This document shows, piece by piece, positions 1 through 7,930 of a stretch of DNA of 64,000 bases; within the stretch, counting starts at the first letter, position 1; every line of letters begins with the position of its first letter. The DNA comes from Nocardioides daeguensis (lineage in GTDB: Bacteria > Actinomycetota > Actinomycetes > Propionibacteriales > Nocardioidaceae), in NCBI RefSeq assembly GCF_019192965.1, contig NZ_JAHTKU010000005.1, positions 185,054-249,053 on the forward strand, given 5' to 3'. The notes beneath the pieces are model-generated. The model was given only the letters and a program-made list of their open reading frames with translations, ran no database searches and was not told the DNA's origin. The position numbers and the translations under genes were made by a program.

Positions 1-1794
1 ACGGCGTACGTCGCCCGGCAGCAGAGCGGCGCCGGCCAGGTCATCGACCTGGCGCACCACGAGGCCGTCGTCACCGGGCTCGATCCCGCCTTCGGCGTCC
101 AGGGCTCGGCGGCGGCGGGCCGCTCCGGCAGCTTCCGCCGCGGCCGCCCGCCGGCCAGCTCCTACCCGATCTACCCGTGCGCCGACGGATTCGTCCGCCT
201 CTGCCTGCTGGCCAAGCGGCAGTGGCGCGGCATGTTCGGCTGGCTCGGCGAGCCCGAGGAGTTCGCCGACCCCCGCTTCGACTCGATCGCCGCCCGCTTC
301 GAGGCCGCGGACCGGCTAGACGCGCTCATCGTCGCCCTCTTCGCCGACCAGCGCGGCGCCGACCTGGTCGAGGAGGCCGCGCGCCGCGGCGTCCCGCTGG
401 CGCAGGTGCTCACCATCGGCGAGGCCACCGCCGCCGACCATTTCGTCCGCTCGGGCGCCGTGGTCGACACCGAGATCGCGCCCGGGCTGAGCGCGAGCGT
501 GCCGGTCGGCAGCGTGCAGGTCGACGGCTCCCGGCTGGGCTGGCGCACGCCGGCCCCGGCGGCCGGCTCGTCGGTGGCGCCGCCACCGCGCGCCCTCCTC
601 GGCGGCGGTACGGCGGCACCCGCACCCGCCGCGCCCTTCGCCGGACTGCGGGTGCTCGACCTCGGCGTCATCGTGTTCGGCGCCGAGGTCGGCCGCGCCT
701 TCGCCGACCTCGGCGCCGACGTGATCAAGGTCGAGAGCCTGGCCTTCCCCGACGGCCTGCGCCAGACCCGCGGCGGCGAGGCCATGAACGCCTCCTTCGC
801 CTGGGGCAACCGCAACAAGCGCAGCCTCGGCCTCGACCTCCGCTCCGCCGAGGGCAGGGAACTCTTCCTCCGGCTCGCCGACCACAGCGACGTGGTGCTG
901 TCGAACTTCAAGCCCGGCACCCTCGACTCCCTCGGGATCGGGTACGACGCCCTGGCGGCGCGCAACCCGGGAATCGTCGTGCTCGAGAGCGCCGCCTTCA
1001 GCTCGACCGGGCCCTGGGCCCGCCGTCTCGGCTACGGCCCCCTCGTCCGGGCGTCGGTGGGCGTCACCAGCCTGTGGAAGTACGACGCGGCCGACCCCGA
1101 GTCGTGGGACGGCGTGACCGTCTACCCGGACCACGTGGCCGCGCGGGTCGCCGCCCTCGCGGTCGCGGCTGCGCTCGTGGACCGCGCGCGCAGCGGCCGC
1201 GGCCACCGGGTCGAGGTGGCCCAGTCCGACGTCGTGCTGCACCAGCTCGGCACGCTGGCCGCGCACGAGTCGCTCGTGCCGGGCACCGCCCGGGCGGTCG
1301 GCAACCGCGGACGCGCACTGTTCGGCGGGGTCTTCGCCTGCGCCGGCGACGACGAGTGGGTCGTCCTCGACGCCCGCGACGCGACGGAGCTCGCCGCCCT
1401 GGAGGCCCTCGTGGGCAGTGCCCCCGGCGCCGACGAGGGCGTGCTGGCCAAGGCCGTCGGCGCCTGGTCGGAGACGCTGACACCGGTCGAGGCGGCCGAC
1501 GCGCTGCAGGCCGCCGGACTCCCGGCCGCGCCGATGCTCCGGCTGCCCGAGCTGCTCGACGACGCCCAGCTCGCCCACCGCGGGACCTACCGACCACTGG
1601 TGCACCCGCTCATCGCGGACCCGCTGCCGAGCGAGAACACGGCGGCGCCGTACACGCACCTGGTCGAGCCGGATCCCAGCCCCGCACCGTTGCCCGGGCA
1701 GCACACCCGGGCGATCGCCCGCGACGTGCTCGGCCTCGACGACGCCACGATCGACCGGCTGGTCGACGACGGTGTCCTGCACCAGGCCGGGTGA
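1..1794 (+). CDS. Two-domain CaiB/BaiF (class III) CoA-transferase, 5' end outside window
   Basis: The frame is open from the first base and ends at TGA 1792-1794, leaving 597 visible residues. Residues up to about 190 read as the later part of one CoA-transferase III domain. After an Ala/Pro-rich linker a second domain starts near residue 213 with FAGLRVLDLG, followed by GADVIKVE and GLDLRSAEG, all typical of the N-terminal Rossmann part of the family. This family moves CoA between acyl-CoA and a free acid; the tandem form is common in actinobacterial acyl-CoA catabolism. The next gene overlaps or abuts it, so the two are probably co-transcribed. The substrate cannot be told from sequence. 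The family call is secure; the true start lies upstream of the window. Confidence 0.88.
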   Translation, partial: TAYVARQQSGAGQVIDLAHHEAVVTGLDPAFGVQGSAAAGRSGSFRRGRPPASSYPIYPCADGFVRLCLLAKRQWRGMFGWLGEPEEFADPRFDSIAARFEAADRLDALIVALFADQRGADLVEEAARRGVPLAQVLTIGEATAADHFVRSGAVVDTEIAPGLSASVPVGSVQVDGSRLGWRTPAPAAGSSVAPPPRALLGGGTAAPAPAAPFAGLRVLDLGVIVFGAEVGRAFADLGADVIKVESLAFPDGLRQTRGGEAMNASFAWGNRNKRSLGLDLRSAEGRELFLRLADHSDVVLSNFKPGTLDSLGIGYDALAARNPGIVVLESAAFSSTGPWARRLGYGPLVRASVGVTSLWKYDAADPESWDGVTVYPDHVAARVAALAVAAALVDRARSGRGHRVEVAQSDVVLHQLGTLAAHESLVPGTARAVGNRGRALFGGVFACAGDDEWVVLDARDATELAALEALVGSAPGADEGVLAKAVGAWSETLTPVEAADALQAAGLPAAPMLRLPELLDDAQLAHRGTYRPLVHPLIADPLPSENTAAPYTHLVEPDPSPAPLPGQHTRAIARDVLGLDDATIDRLVDDGVLHQAG

Positions 1795-1799
1795 TCGCG

Positions 1800-2270
1800 A
1801 TGGACATCTGGTTCGCGGAGGACCTGGAGGTCGGCGACGTCCATGACCTCGGCACCACCAGCGCGTCCGAGGCCGAGATCATCGCCTTCGCGCGGCGCTT
1901 CGACCCCTTGCCCCTCCACGTCGACGAGCAGGCCGCCGCGGCCGGGCCGTTCGGAGGGGTCATCGGCAGCGCCGCGCACACCCTGGCGCTCTACTCGGGC
2001 CTGGCATCACGGGCCTTCATGCCCCGGGTCGCCCTGGTGGCCGGCAAGGGCATCGACCGGATGCGCCTCCCGGCGCCCCTGCGGCCGGACGTCGTCCACA
2101 CCGCCACCATCGAGGTGCTCGACGTCGCGCCCCGGTTCCGCGGCGACGCGACCTCGACCGACCGGGCCGACCTGCGGTGCGCCGGCCGGCTCGTCGACGC
2201 CGACGGACAGGTCGTGCTGGCCCTGGAGGCACTCCAGGTGGTGCGCTACCGCGCCCCGCGACACCGCTGA
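1800..2270 (+). CDS. MaoC-like (hotdog fold) dehydratase/hydratase
   Basis: A 156-residue protein that begins 5 bases after the CoA-transferase stop. A GTG at 1791 would give a GTGA overlap and is an alternative start. It opens with WFAEDLEVGDVHDLGTTSAS and has ARRFDPLPLHVDEQAA followed by FGGVIGSAAHT, which matches the MaoC hydratase-2 motif (Asp and His around FDPLPLHVD). Members hydrate enoyl-CoA thioesters or are homologues without that activity. The pairing with a CoA-transferase suggests a shared acyl-CoA pathway. It ends 6 bases before the convergent transglycosylase gene. Confidence 0.8.
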   Translation: MDIWFAEDLEVGDVHDLGTTSASEAEIIAFARRFDPLPLHVDEQAAAAGPFGGVIGSAAHTLALYSGLASRAFMPRVALVAGKGIDRMRLPAPLRPDVVHTATIEVLDVAPRFRGDATSTDRADLRCAGRLVDADGQVVLALEALQVVRYRAPRHR

Positions 2271-2276
2271 GGTCGG

Positions 2277-3413
2277 TCAGTCCGGCGCGTCGCCCTCGCC
2301 GCTCAGCTCGTCGACGCAGGCCGCGAAGGCCGCCGGGGAGGCCAGTCGGGTGAGGCCCCGCAGGGTGCACTGCACGATCGCCTGGGTCCGGGAGAGCAGG
2401 GTCCGCACCGGACTGCCGGCGGGCGGCGTCGCCGGCTGCTGCGCCGTCGGCTGGTCGGCGGGCTGTGCCGGAGCGGGGCCGGAGGCGTCCGCCGACGGGG
2501 TGACCGCGTGGTGGCCCGGCTGCTTCCCCTTCGAGGACGGGTGCCCCTGGGCGTCGGCCGCGGCCTCGACCGGCGTGTCCCCGGCCGCGGGCACGCCGTA
2601 CCCGGCGGCCACGGTCCGCACCGGCACCCCGGCGGCATAGGCGTCCATGATCTCCAGCACGAGCGCGACGTACTGCGCCGAGTGGTTGTAGCGCCGGACC
2701 GCGCTCCTCAGGTCCGCGGGCACCGCGAGGTCGCCGACCCCCGTGCAGAGGTAGACGGCCGTCGCCAGCGCGGCGTCGTCGACGTCCTGGGGATCACGCC
2801 GGCCGTCGCCGTCGGCGTCGACGCCGACGACGCTCCACGTGGTCGGGACGAACTGCAGCGGACCGACCGCACGGTCGTACGTCGTGTCGCCGTCGAGCCG
2901 CCCGGCGTCGGTGTCCGAGACCAGCGCCCGGCCCGAGGCGCCGTCCAGGGCCGGTCCGACGACGGCCGGGACCGCGACGCCCTCGTCGTCGAGCGCCGCG
3001 CCACCGACGCGACCGTGGTCGGACTCGACGCGCCCGATCGCGGCGACCAGCGTCCAGTCGAGGTGGCAGCCCGGGTCAGCGGCGCCGATGACGGCCGCGG
3101 CACGCTGGTAGGCAGCGGAAGCGGCGGCAGGGATGTCCGCGGCAGGGTGCGACGCGGTCGCCACGGACCGCGCGCGAGCAGCCCCCCGCGGAGGAAGGGC
3201 GACGCTCGCCGGCGGCTCGGCGGCGACGTCCGCGCCCGGGATCTCGGCGGCCGGGCCGGCCGGCTCCTGGGCGACGACCTGATGCCTCGGGCCGTCGTGC
3301 ACCGGACCGACATCGGCCACGCTCACCGTCCACGACGCCGACAGCAGCACCAACGGCGACAAGACCGCCGTACGACGCGCGGCAACCATCCGCGCCCGAG
3401 ACATCCTGGCCAT
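2277..3413 (-). CDS. Secreted lytic transglycosylase (SLT/lysozyme-like fold)
   Basis: A 378-residue protein with an N-terminal export signal (MARMSRARMVAARR, then the hydrophobic TAVLSPLVLLSA). A Pro/Ala-rich stretch leads to a lytic transglycosylase domain at about residues 110-270: WTLVAAIGRVESDHG carries the probable catalytic Glu130, and AVGPLQFVPTTW and YLCTGVGDL follow the usual order. Such enzymes cleave the glycan strands of peptidoglycan in the cell wall space. The C-terminal 90 residues are low-complexity (PAPAQPADQPTAQQPATPP) with two Cys. A strong ribosome site (GGGGAGGTG) lies about 8 bases before ATG 3413. It faces the MaoC gene tail to tail. Confidence 0.82.
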   Translation of the reverse strand: MARMSRARMVAARRTAVLSPLVLLSASWTVSVADVGPVHDGPRHQVVAQEPAGPAAEIPGADVAAEPPASVALPPRGAARARSVATASHPAADIPAAASAAYQRAAAVIGAADPGCHLDWTLVAAIGRVESDHGRVGGAALDDEGVAVPAVVGPALDGASGRALVSDTDAGRLDGDTTYDRAVGPLQFVPTTWSVVGVDADGDGRRDPQDVDDAALATAVYLCTGVGDLAVPADLRSAVRRYNHSAQYVALVLEIMDAYAAGVPVRTVAAGYGVPAAGDTPVEAAADAQGHPSSKGKQPGHHAVTPSADASGPAPAQPADQPTAQQPATPPAGSPVRTLLSRTQAIVQCTLRGLTRLASPAAFAACVDELSGEGDAPD

Positions 3414-3575
3414 CGCGCTGCCACCTCCCCTGATCCCATGAGTTCGTGACCCCAGTCACAGGGCACGCCAGGGAGACTATCGCCATTAGGTTTACGCGGC
3501 AATGTCGGGTCCGCCGGCGCGGGGTCAGCGACACCGATCGTCGCGGACGATCGGGACGTCCGCGTCGGAGGTGCC

Positions 3576-3902
3576 GACGCCTGGCTGTTCACGGTCGGCG
3601 ATGGCCCGATGTACGACAACGACATCGACTGGCGGTGGCGCGCGACGCGGACGTCGGCCGGGCTGCCGCACGTGCGCCTCCACGACCTGCGGCACTTCTA
3701 CGGGTCCGGACTCATCGCCGCGAGCTGCGACGTCGTCACCGTGCAACAGGCACTGGGGCACTCGTCGGCGACCACGACACTGAACACCTACAGTCATCCG
3801 TGGCCGACGGCGGAGGACCGGACGCGGGCAGCCGCCGCTGGCTTGATGGTCCAGGCGCTGAACGCGACGGGGCGGTCCGACTCCAACTCAACTCTCTCAT
3901 AG
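3576..3902 (+). pseudogene. Tyrosine recombinase (phage integrase) C-terminal remnant
   Basis: The translated frame has DAWLFTVGDGPMYDND, then HVRLHDLRHFYGSGLIAA, VVTVQQALGHSSATTTLNTY and SHPWPTAEDRTR. These are the R-H-x-x-R box, the LGHSS box and the Tyr nucleophile of a tyrosine recombinase. Only about 100 residues of the catalytic end remain; the N-terminal arm-binding part and the first catalytic Arg are absent, and no family-like sequence is visible upstream of about 3576. A short product from ATG 3609 (97 residues) would not be a working recombinase. It marks the left edge of a small island. Its TAG stop sits inside the operator-like repeat of the next gene. Confidence 0.75.
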
Positions 3903-3947
3903 AGTGCCGCACTCGCTGATAGAGTATGAAAGAGTCTGAGAGAGTTG
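3889..3947. promoter_or_regulatory. Operator-like repeat region before the AlbA-type ATPase gene
   Basis: Positions 3889-3899 (CAACTCTCTCA) and 3937-3947 (TGAGAGAGTTG) form a perfect 11-bp inverted repeat. Inside it are two dyads of the form ACTC(T/G)-N5-AGAGT at 3891-3905 and 3911-3925, 20 bp apart. AGAGT recurs at 3901, 3921, 3931, 3941, 3954 and 3962, mostly in 10-bp steps, so the copies lie on one face of the helix. The right arm touches the start codons of the next gene. Autoregulation by that gene's winged-helix domains is an inference. Confidence 0.6.
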
Positions 3948-5714
3948 GTGAGAAGAGTGTCAGAGTCGAGTCTGGACGCGATGATCGATCGACTTCGCCG
4001 GCTCGGGCTGGAGCCCACCGAGATCGAGGTCAAGGCTGCCGCCGGCGGACTGCCTAAGACTGTCGGCGAGACACTGAGTGCCTTCTCGAATGGTGACGGC
4101 GGCACCCTCCTGCTCGGGCTGGACGAGGACGGCTTCCGACCCGCCAACGGGTTCGATGCGGCGAAGATCCGGGACGCCCTGGCCACCGTGTGCCATCAGA
4201 AGATGTCGCCGCCGATCAGGACCGCGATCGAGATCATCGACTTCGAGGACGCCCAAGTCGTCCGGCTCGACGTCGAGGAGCTCGACCCGGTCGACAAGCC
4301 CAGCTTCATCGCTGAACGCGGTGAATACAACGGATCCTTCATCCGCGGCGGCGATGGGGATCGGAGGCTCAGCCGCTACGAGGTCACTCAGCTGCTGTCG
4401 AACCGCGATCAACCGACCCATGACCAGGAGATCGTCGACGAGGCGGCGATCGATGACCTCGACCCTCGCCTCGTCGAGCAGGTCCTCCGGCATGCGGCCG
4501 ATCGCTCACCGCGCGCCTTCGAGGGAGTGGAGCCCATCACCGCGCTCAAGCGGCTCGGAGCAGTCCAGGAGCTCAACGGCACGCCACGACCGACCCTGGC
4601 CGGATTACTCAGCCTCGGCGTCTATCCCCAGCAGTTCTTCCCGCAGCTGTTCGCCTCGGTGGTCGTTCTCCCCACGACGCAGATGGGGGAGCTCGGCCCG
4701 GAAGGCGAGCGCTTCCTCGAGAACGTGACAGTAGATGGCCCCATCCCGGTCATCCTTCACGAAGTGACAGCCGTGCTCCGCCGCAACATGAGCCGGGCCG
4801 CGATCGTGCGGGGCCTCGGCCGCGAGGATCGATACGACTACCCCACCGAGGTCATTCGCGAGCTGATCACCAACGCGCTCATGCACCGCGACTACAGCCC
4901 GGAAAGCCGCGGTACGCAAGTGCAGATCGAGCTCTATCCCGATCGCTTGGTCGTCAAGAGCACAGGCGGCCTCTTCGGCGGTGTGACCGTCGACCAGTTG
5001 GGCGCCGCCCGCATCGAGTCCAAGTCGAGAAACGCAACGCTCGCGAAGTTGCTCGCAGACGTTCCGCTTCCCGACCGGCCGAACGAAACCATCGCCGAGA
5101 ATCGTGGATCAGGCTTGGTCACCGCAGTTGCCGCACTCCGCAAGGCGGGGATGTCTCCCCCAGAGTTCGACGCCGAGCCGGGCCGCCTGATGGTGACCGT
5201 GCCCCGGACTGCGCTGCTCGCACCGCAGACCATCGAGTGGATCGCCAGCCTCGGCCTCGCGGAGCTGACGGACGCTCAGCATCTCGCCCTCGCCATCATG
5301 CGGAGCTCGGGACGCGTAAGTGTCGGGATGCTGCGGGCCTGGGGGGTGAGCGACACCGACGCTCGCCGCGCCGTCAGGGACCTCGTCGCGCGCGGGGTTG
5401 CCATTCGGACAGGAGGGAAGCGCTACGCCAGCTACCGGCTGATCGAGGAGGTCGACCAGCTTCCCCTGCCCGGACTCGACGCGGCAGCCGTCGCGGCCGA
5501 CGCCACCGAGCGCGAGGGCATCGAGGCCGAGCTGGACGTCATCGTGCAGGCGATCCAGGCTGGCCACACCACGTCACGAGGAATGGTCGAGCACCTCGGG
5601 ATGGGCTACCAGACCGTCCTGCGCCGGCTGCGCGAACTCGAGGACCGCGGCATCGTGGAGCCCACCCGCCCGAAGAAAAGCAGCAAACAGAGCTACCGCA
5701 TCGTCGGCCAGTGA
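3948..5714 (+). CDS. AlbA_2/Schlafen-like domain protein with RecG-type ATP-binding and winged-helix domains
   Basis: About 588 residues. The N-terminus (about 18-140) has EIEVKAAAGGLPKTVGETLSAFSN and GGTLLLGLDE, the hallmark of the AlbA_2 (Schlafen AlbA) domain. Residues about 285-380 hold a GHKL-like ATP-binding domain of the HATPase_c_4 kind: YPTEVIRELITNALMHRDYS (N-box), then STGGLFGGV and ENRGSGL. The C-terminus has two winged-helix segments (about 440-505 and 530-588). Such proteins are often called transcriptional regulators or ATP-dependent helicases, but the biochemical role is poorly known. TTG 3945, GTG 3948, GTG 3957 and ATG 3981 are all in frame; GTG 3948 was chosen because an AGAGAG run precedes it. 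It sits beside an integrase remnant and the GC is lower than in neighbours, so it was probably acquired by transfer. Confidence 0.78.
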   Translation: MRRVSESSLDAMIDRLRRLGLEPTEIEVKAAAGGLPKTVGETLSAFSNGDGGTLLLGLDEDGFRPANGFDAAKIRDALATVCHQKMSPPIRTAIEIIDFEDAQVVRLDVEELDPVDKPSFIAERGEYNGSFIRGGDGDRRLSRYEVTQLLSNRDQPTHDQEIVDEAAIDDLDPRLVEQVLRHAADRSPRAFEGVEPITALKRLGAVQELNGTPRPTLAGLLSLGVYPQQFFPQLFASVVVLPTTQMGELGPEGERFLENVTVDGPIPVILHEVTAVLRRNMSRAAIVRGLGREDRYDYPTEVIRELITNALMHRDYSPESRGTQVQIELYPDRLVVKSTGGLFGGVTVDQLGAARIESKSRNATLAKLLADVPLPDRPNETIAENRGSGLVTAVAALRKAGMSPPEFDAEPGRLMVTVPRTALLAPQTIEWIASLGLAELTDAQHLALAIMRSSGRVSVGMLRAWGVSDTDARRAVRDLVARGVAIRTGGKRYASYRLIEEVDQLPLPGLDAAAVAADATEREGIEAELDVIVQAIQAGHTTSRGMVEHLGMGYQTVLRRLRELEDRGIVEPTRPKKSSKQSYRIVGQ

Positions 5715-5724
5715 GCGCTCCGGC

Positions 5725-6054
5725 TCAGCCCCAGAAGATCGGGTCGCCCGAGTTCTCGATGTGGTCGAGCAACGCCTCAATGTTCCTCGTCGGACGCTTG
5801 GGTTTGTAGTCGTGGAACTTCAGGTTCCGGTCGCGCCAATAGATAGACCAGAGCCCCGTCGTCTTCGTGTAGCGCAGTCGGGCAATCGGGAAGCGGGCGT
5901 GCTCACCCACGCCGTTCCACGGCGGTCGCACCTCGACGATGTCGACGTGACGGTCTGCAACGTCGGCCTCGACCTTGAGCTGGTCCCACAAGTGCTCCGG
6001 GACGCGCTCGCGCGCCCACAGGCGGATCCGGTGAAGGTCGGTCTCTGGGAGCAC
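5725..6054 (-). CDS. DUF3024 family protein
   Basis: A 109-residue protein with RPPWNGVGEHARFPIARLRY, TKTTGLWSIYWRDRNLKFHD and a C-terminal DPIFWG, which match the DUF3024 family as I know it. No catalytic residues are assigned to this family. It is convergent with the AlbA-type ATPase (10-bp gap) and lies in the same lower-GC island. The ATG at 6054 is followed by LPETDLHRIRLWARERVPEHL, a plausible N-terminus. The function is unknown. Confidence 0.7.
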   Translation of the reverse strand: MLPETDLHRIRLWARERVPEHLWDQLKVEADVADRHVDIVEVRPPWNGVGEHARFPIARLRYTKTTGLWSIYWRDRNLKFHDYKPKRPTRNIEALLDHIENSGDPIFWG

Positions 6055-6162
6055 CTAAACCCCGATCTTCGATGGCTGGCGTCGGATTCTTGCGGACTTC
6101 TTGCGGACCAAACGCGGACTATTCGGCCCTAACCCCCGCCTGACCTGCACAAACGCCGCGCG

Positions 6163-7107
6163 TTAGTAGTACCAGGGGTACGGCGACCAGTCGGGCTCCC
6201 GCTTCTCCAGGAACTGGTCACGCCCCTCCTGCGCCTCGTCGGTCATGTACGCCAGCCGGGTGGTCTCACCGGCGAACAGCTGCTGGCCGACCAGGCCGTC
6301 GTCGAGCAGGTTGAAGGAGTACTTGAGCATCCGCTGGGCGGTGGGGCTCTTGCCGTTGATGATCCGGCCCCACTCCAGCGCGGTGGCCTCGAGCTCGGCG
6401 TGGGGCACGGAGCGGTTGGCGGCGCCCATCCGCACGGCGTCGTCGGCGGAGTACTCCTGGCCGAGGAAGAAGATCTCGCGAGCGAACTTCTGGCCGACCT
6501 GGCGAGCCAGGTACGCCGAACCGTAGCCGCCGTCGAAGGAGCCCACATCGGCGTCGGTCTGCTTGAAGCGGGCGTGCTCGGTGGAGGCGAGGGCGAGGTC
6601 GCAGGTGACGAACAGGCTGTGGCCGCCGCCGGCCGCCCAGCCGGGGACCACGCAGATGACGATCTTGGGCATGAAGCGGATCAGGCGCTGGCACTCGAGG
6701 ATGTGCAGGCGGGCGAGCTTCGCCTTGTCGATGGCGCTGGGCTCCTCGGCACCGGTGTCCGCGGAGCCGATCTCCTTGTCCTCGTACTGGTAGCCCGCGC
6801 GACCGCGGATCCGCTGGTCGCCGCCGGTGCAGAAGGCCCACTTGCCGTTCTTCGCGCTCGGGCCGTTGCCGGTGAGCAGCACGCAGCCCACGTCGGCGGA
6901 CTGGCGGGCGTGCTCGAGGGTGCGGAGCAGCTCGTCGACGGTGTGCGGCCGGAACGCGTTGAGGACGTCGGGGCGGTCGAAGGCGATACGGACCGTGCCG
7001 TGCGCCTTCGCCCGGTGGTAGGTCAGGTCGGTCAGGTCCTCGAAGCCCGGGACGACGTCCCACTGGCTCGCGTCGAACGTCTCGCTCACGCCCTCGATCG
7101 CACTCAT
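6163..7107 (-). CDS. menB: 1,4-dihydroxy-2-naphthoyl-CoA synthase
   Basis: A 314-residue crotonase-fold enzyme of menaquinone synthesis. It closes the second ring by converting o-succinylbenzoyl-CoA to 1,4-dihydroxy-2-naphthoyl-CoA. Recognisable segments are RIAFDRPDVLNAFRPHTVDE, CTGGDQRIRGRAGY, CVVPGWAAGGGHSLFVTCDL (oxyanion-hole region) and SFDGGYGSAYLARQVGQK, which carries the conserved Asp. The C-terminus REPDWSPYPWYY is diagnostic for MenB. The length fits the long actinobacterial form. TAGGTT lies 8 bases before ATG 7107, which suggests a very short leader. It is divergent from the MerR gene. No other men genes are in the window. Confidence 0.95.
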   Translation of the reverse strand: MSAIEGVSETFDASQWDVVPGFEDLTDLTYHRAKAHGTVRIAFDRPDVLNAFRPHTVDELLRTLEHARQSADVGCVLLTGNGPSAKNGKWAFCTGGDQRIRGRAGYQYEDKEIGSADTGAEEPSAIDKAKLARLHILECQRLIRFMPKIVICVVPGWAAGGGHSLFVTCDLALASTEHARFKQTDADVGSFDGGYGSAYLARQVGQKFAREIFFLGQEYSADDAVRMGAANRSVPHAELEATALEWGRIINGKSPTAQRMLKYSFNLLDDGLVGQQLFAGETTRLAYMTDEAQEGRDQFLEKREPDWSPYPWYY

Positions 7108-7141
7108 GGCACCTGAACCTAGGGCATGGCGCGGTTCGGGC

Positions 7142-7173
7142 TTGACCTTGCCCCTGGGGGCAAGGTCTACCGT
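7142..7173 (+). promoter_or_regulatory. MerR-type promoter/operator with long spacer
   Basis: TTGACC at 7142-7147 serves as a -35 element. TACCGT at 7168-7173 serves as a -10 element, 20 bp away, which is the over-long spacing typical of MerR-activated promoters. A perfect inverted repeat with 10-bp arms (ACCTTGCCCC at 7145-7154, its complement at 7157-7166, 2 bp between) fills the spacer. The start codon GTG 7180 follows the -10 by 6 bases, so the transcript is probably leaderless. Control by the MerR protein encoded just downstream is inferred from position. Confidence 0.75.
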
Positions 7174-7179
7174 CGGTGC

Positions 7180-7566
7180 GTGCTCATCAAGGACCTCGCC
7201 GAACGCGCCGGCGTGAGCGTGAAGGCGGTCCGCTACTACGAGTCGCGCGGCCTGATCACGCCGGAGCGGGCGGCCAACGGCTACCGGGAGTACGACGACG
7301 CCGACGTGCTCGTCGTCCGCGAGATCCGTGCGCTGCTGTCCCTCGGCCTCACCGCCGACGAGACCGTGCCGTTCGTCGAGTGCCTGCGCGCGGGCAACGA
7401 GCGGGCCGACGTGTGCCCGTCGTCGCTGGACGCCTACCGGATGCGGATCGCCGAGATCGACCAGCGGATCGAGGAGCTCAGCCGCCTGCGCGGGGAGCTG
7501 TCCGGGTTGCTGGAGGACGCCGAGAGCTACACCTCCCCTACTTCGAACCCCCAGGAGACGCCATGA
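7180..7566 (+). CDS. MerR family transcriptional regulator
   Basis: A 128-residue regulator from GTG 7180. Residues 1-70 form the MerR winged helix: LIKDLAERAGVSVKAVRYYE is the helix-turn-helix, and ANGYREYDDADVLVVREIRA the wing and link. The rest is a dimerisation helix with one Cys (ADVCPSS). A longer version from 7126 would run through the promoter palindrome, so GTG 7180 is preferred; it is also where a leaderless transcript would begin. The ATG of the thioredoxin gene overlaps this stop (ATGA), so the two form an operon that is probably autoregulated. The inducer is unknown; the thioredoxin partner hints at thiol or redox stress. Confidence 0.85.
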   Translation: MLIKDLAERAGVSVKAVRYYESRGLITPERAANGYREYDDADVLVVREIRALLSLGLTADETVPFVECLRAGNERADVCPSSLDAYRMRIAEIDQRIEELSRLRGELSGLLEDAESYTSPTSNPQETP

Positions 7567-7889
7567 CCCTGCAGGAGATCACCGACGCCGACTTCGAGCA
7601 CGAGGTGCTCGCGTCCGACGAGCCCGTGCTCGTCGAGTTCTGGGCCCAGTGGTGCGGCCCGTGCCACCAGGTCGCGCCGGCGCTGGCGAGGATCGCCGAG
7701 GAGCGGTCGGGGGCGCTGCGGGTGGTGAAGGTGAACAGCGACGAGAACCCCGTGACCTCGGCCCGCTACCGGGTGATGGGTCTCCCGACGATGATCGTCT
7801 TCCGCGGCGGCGAGCCGGTGCACGAGCTGCGAGGCGCACGCCCCAAGGCCGCCCTGGACCGCGAGATCGACCAGGCCCTCGCCGGCTGA
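7563..7889 (+). CDS. Thioredoxin
   Basis: A 108-residue thioredoxin. The redox motif is WCGPC (Cys31 and Cys34) in EFWAQWCGPCHQVAPALARI, and the cis-Pro loop is VMGLPTMIVFRGGEP. These place it with classical thioredoxins that reduce protein disulfides in the cytoplasm. There is no signal peptide. Its ATG overlaps the stop of the MerR gene, so its expression should follow the MerR promoter. It is probably an inducible thioredoxin in addition to a housekeeping copy elsewhere. Confidence 0.93.
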   Translation: MTLQEITDADFEHEVLASDEPVLVEFWAQWCGPCHQVAPALARIAEERSGALRVVKVNSDENPVTSARYRVMGLPTMIVFRGGEPVHELRGARPKAALDREIDQALAG

Positions 7890-7930
7890 GCCCCCGGAAT
7901 ACCGTCGCGGCGGGCGCCCTTGAGAACGAC

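Noticed and set aside
3945..3947. TTG 3945 as start of the AlbA-type ATPase
   Set aside because: It lies inside the right arm of the operator. GTG 3948 has the same reading frame with a better-placed AGAGAG.
5343..5360. Similarity to the stretch at 3521-3538 as a direct repeat
   Set aside because: The match falls in a coding WGVSDTD segment and in unrelated sequence, and is short enough to be chance.
3480..6165. Attachment-site direct repeats bounding the integrase island
   Set aside because: No matching direct repeat or tRNA was found at the two edges by eye, so exact boundaries cannot be given.
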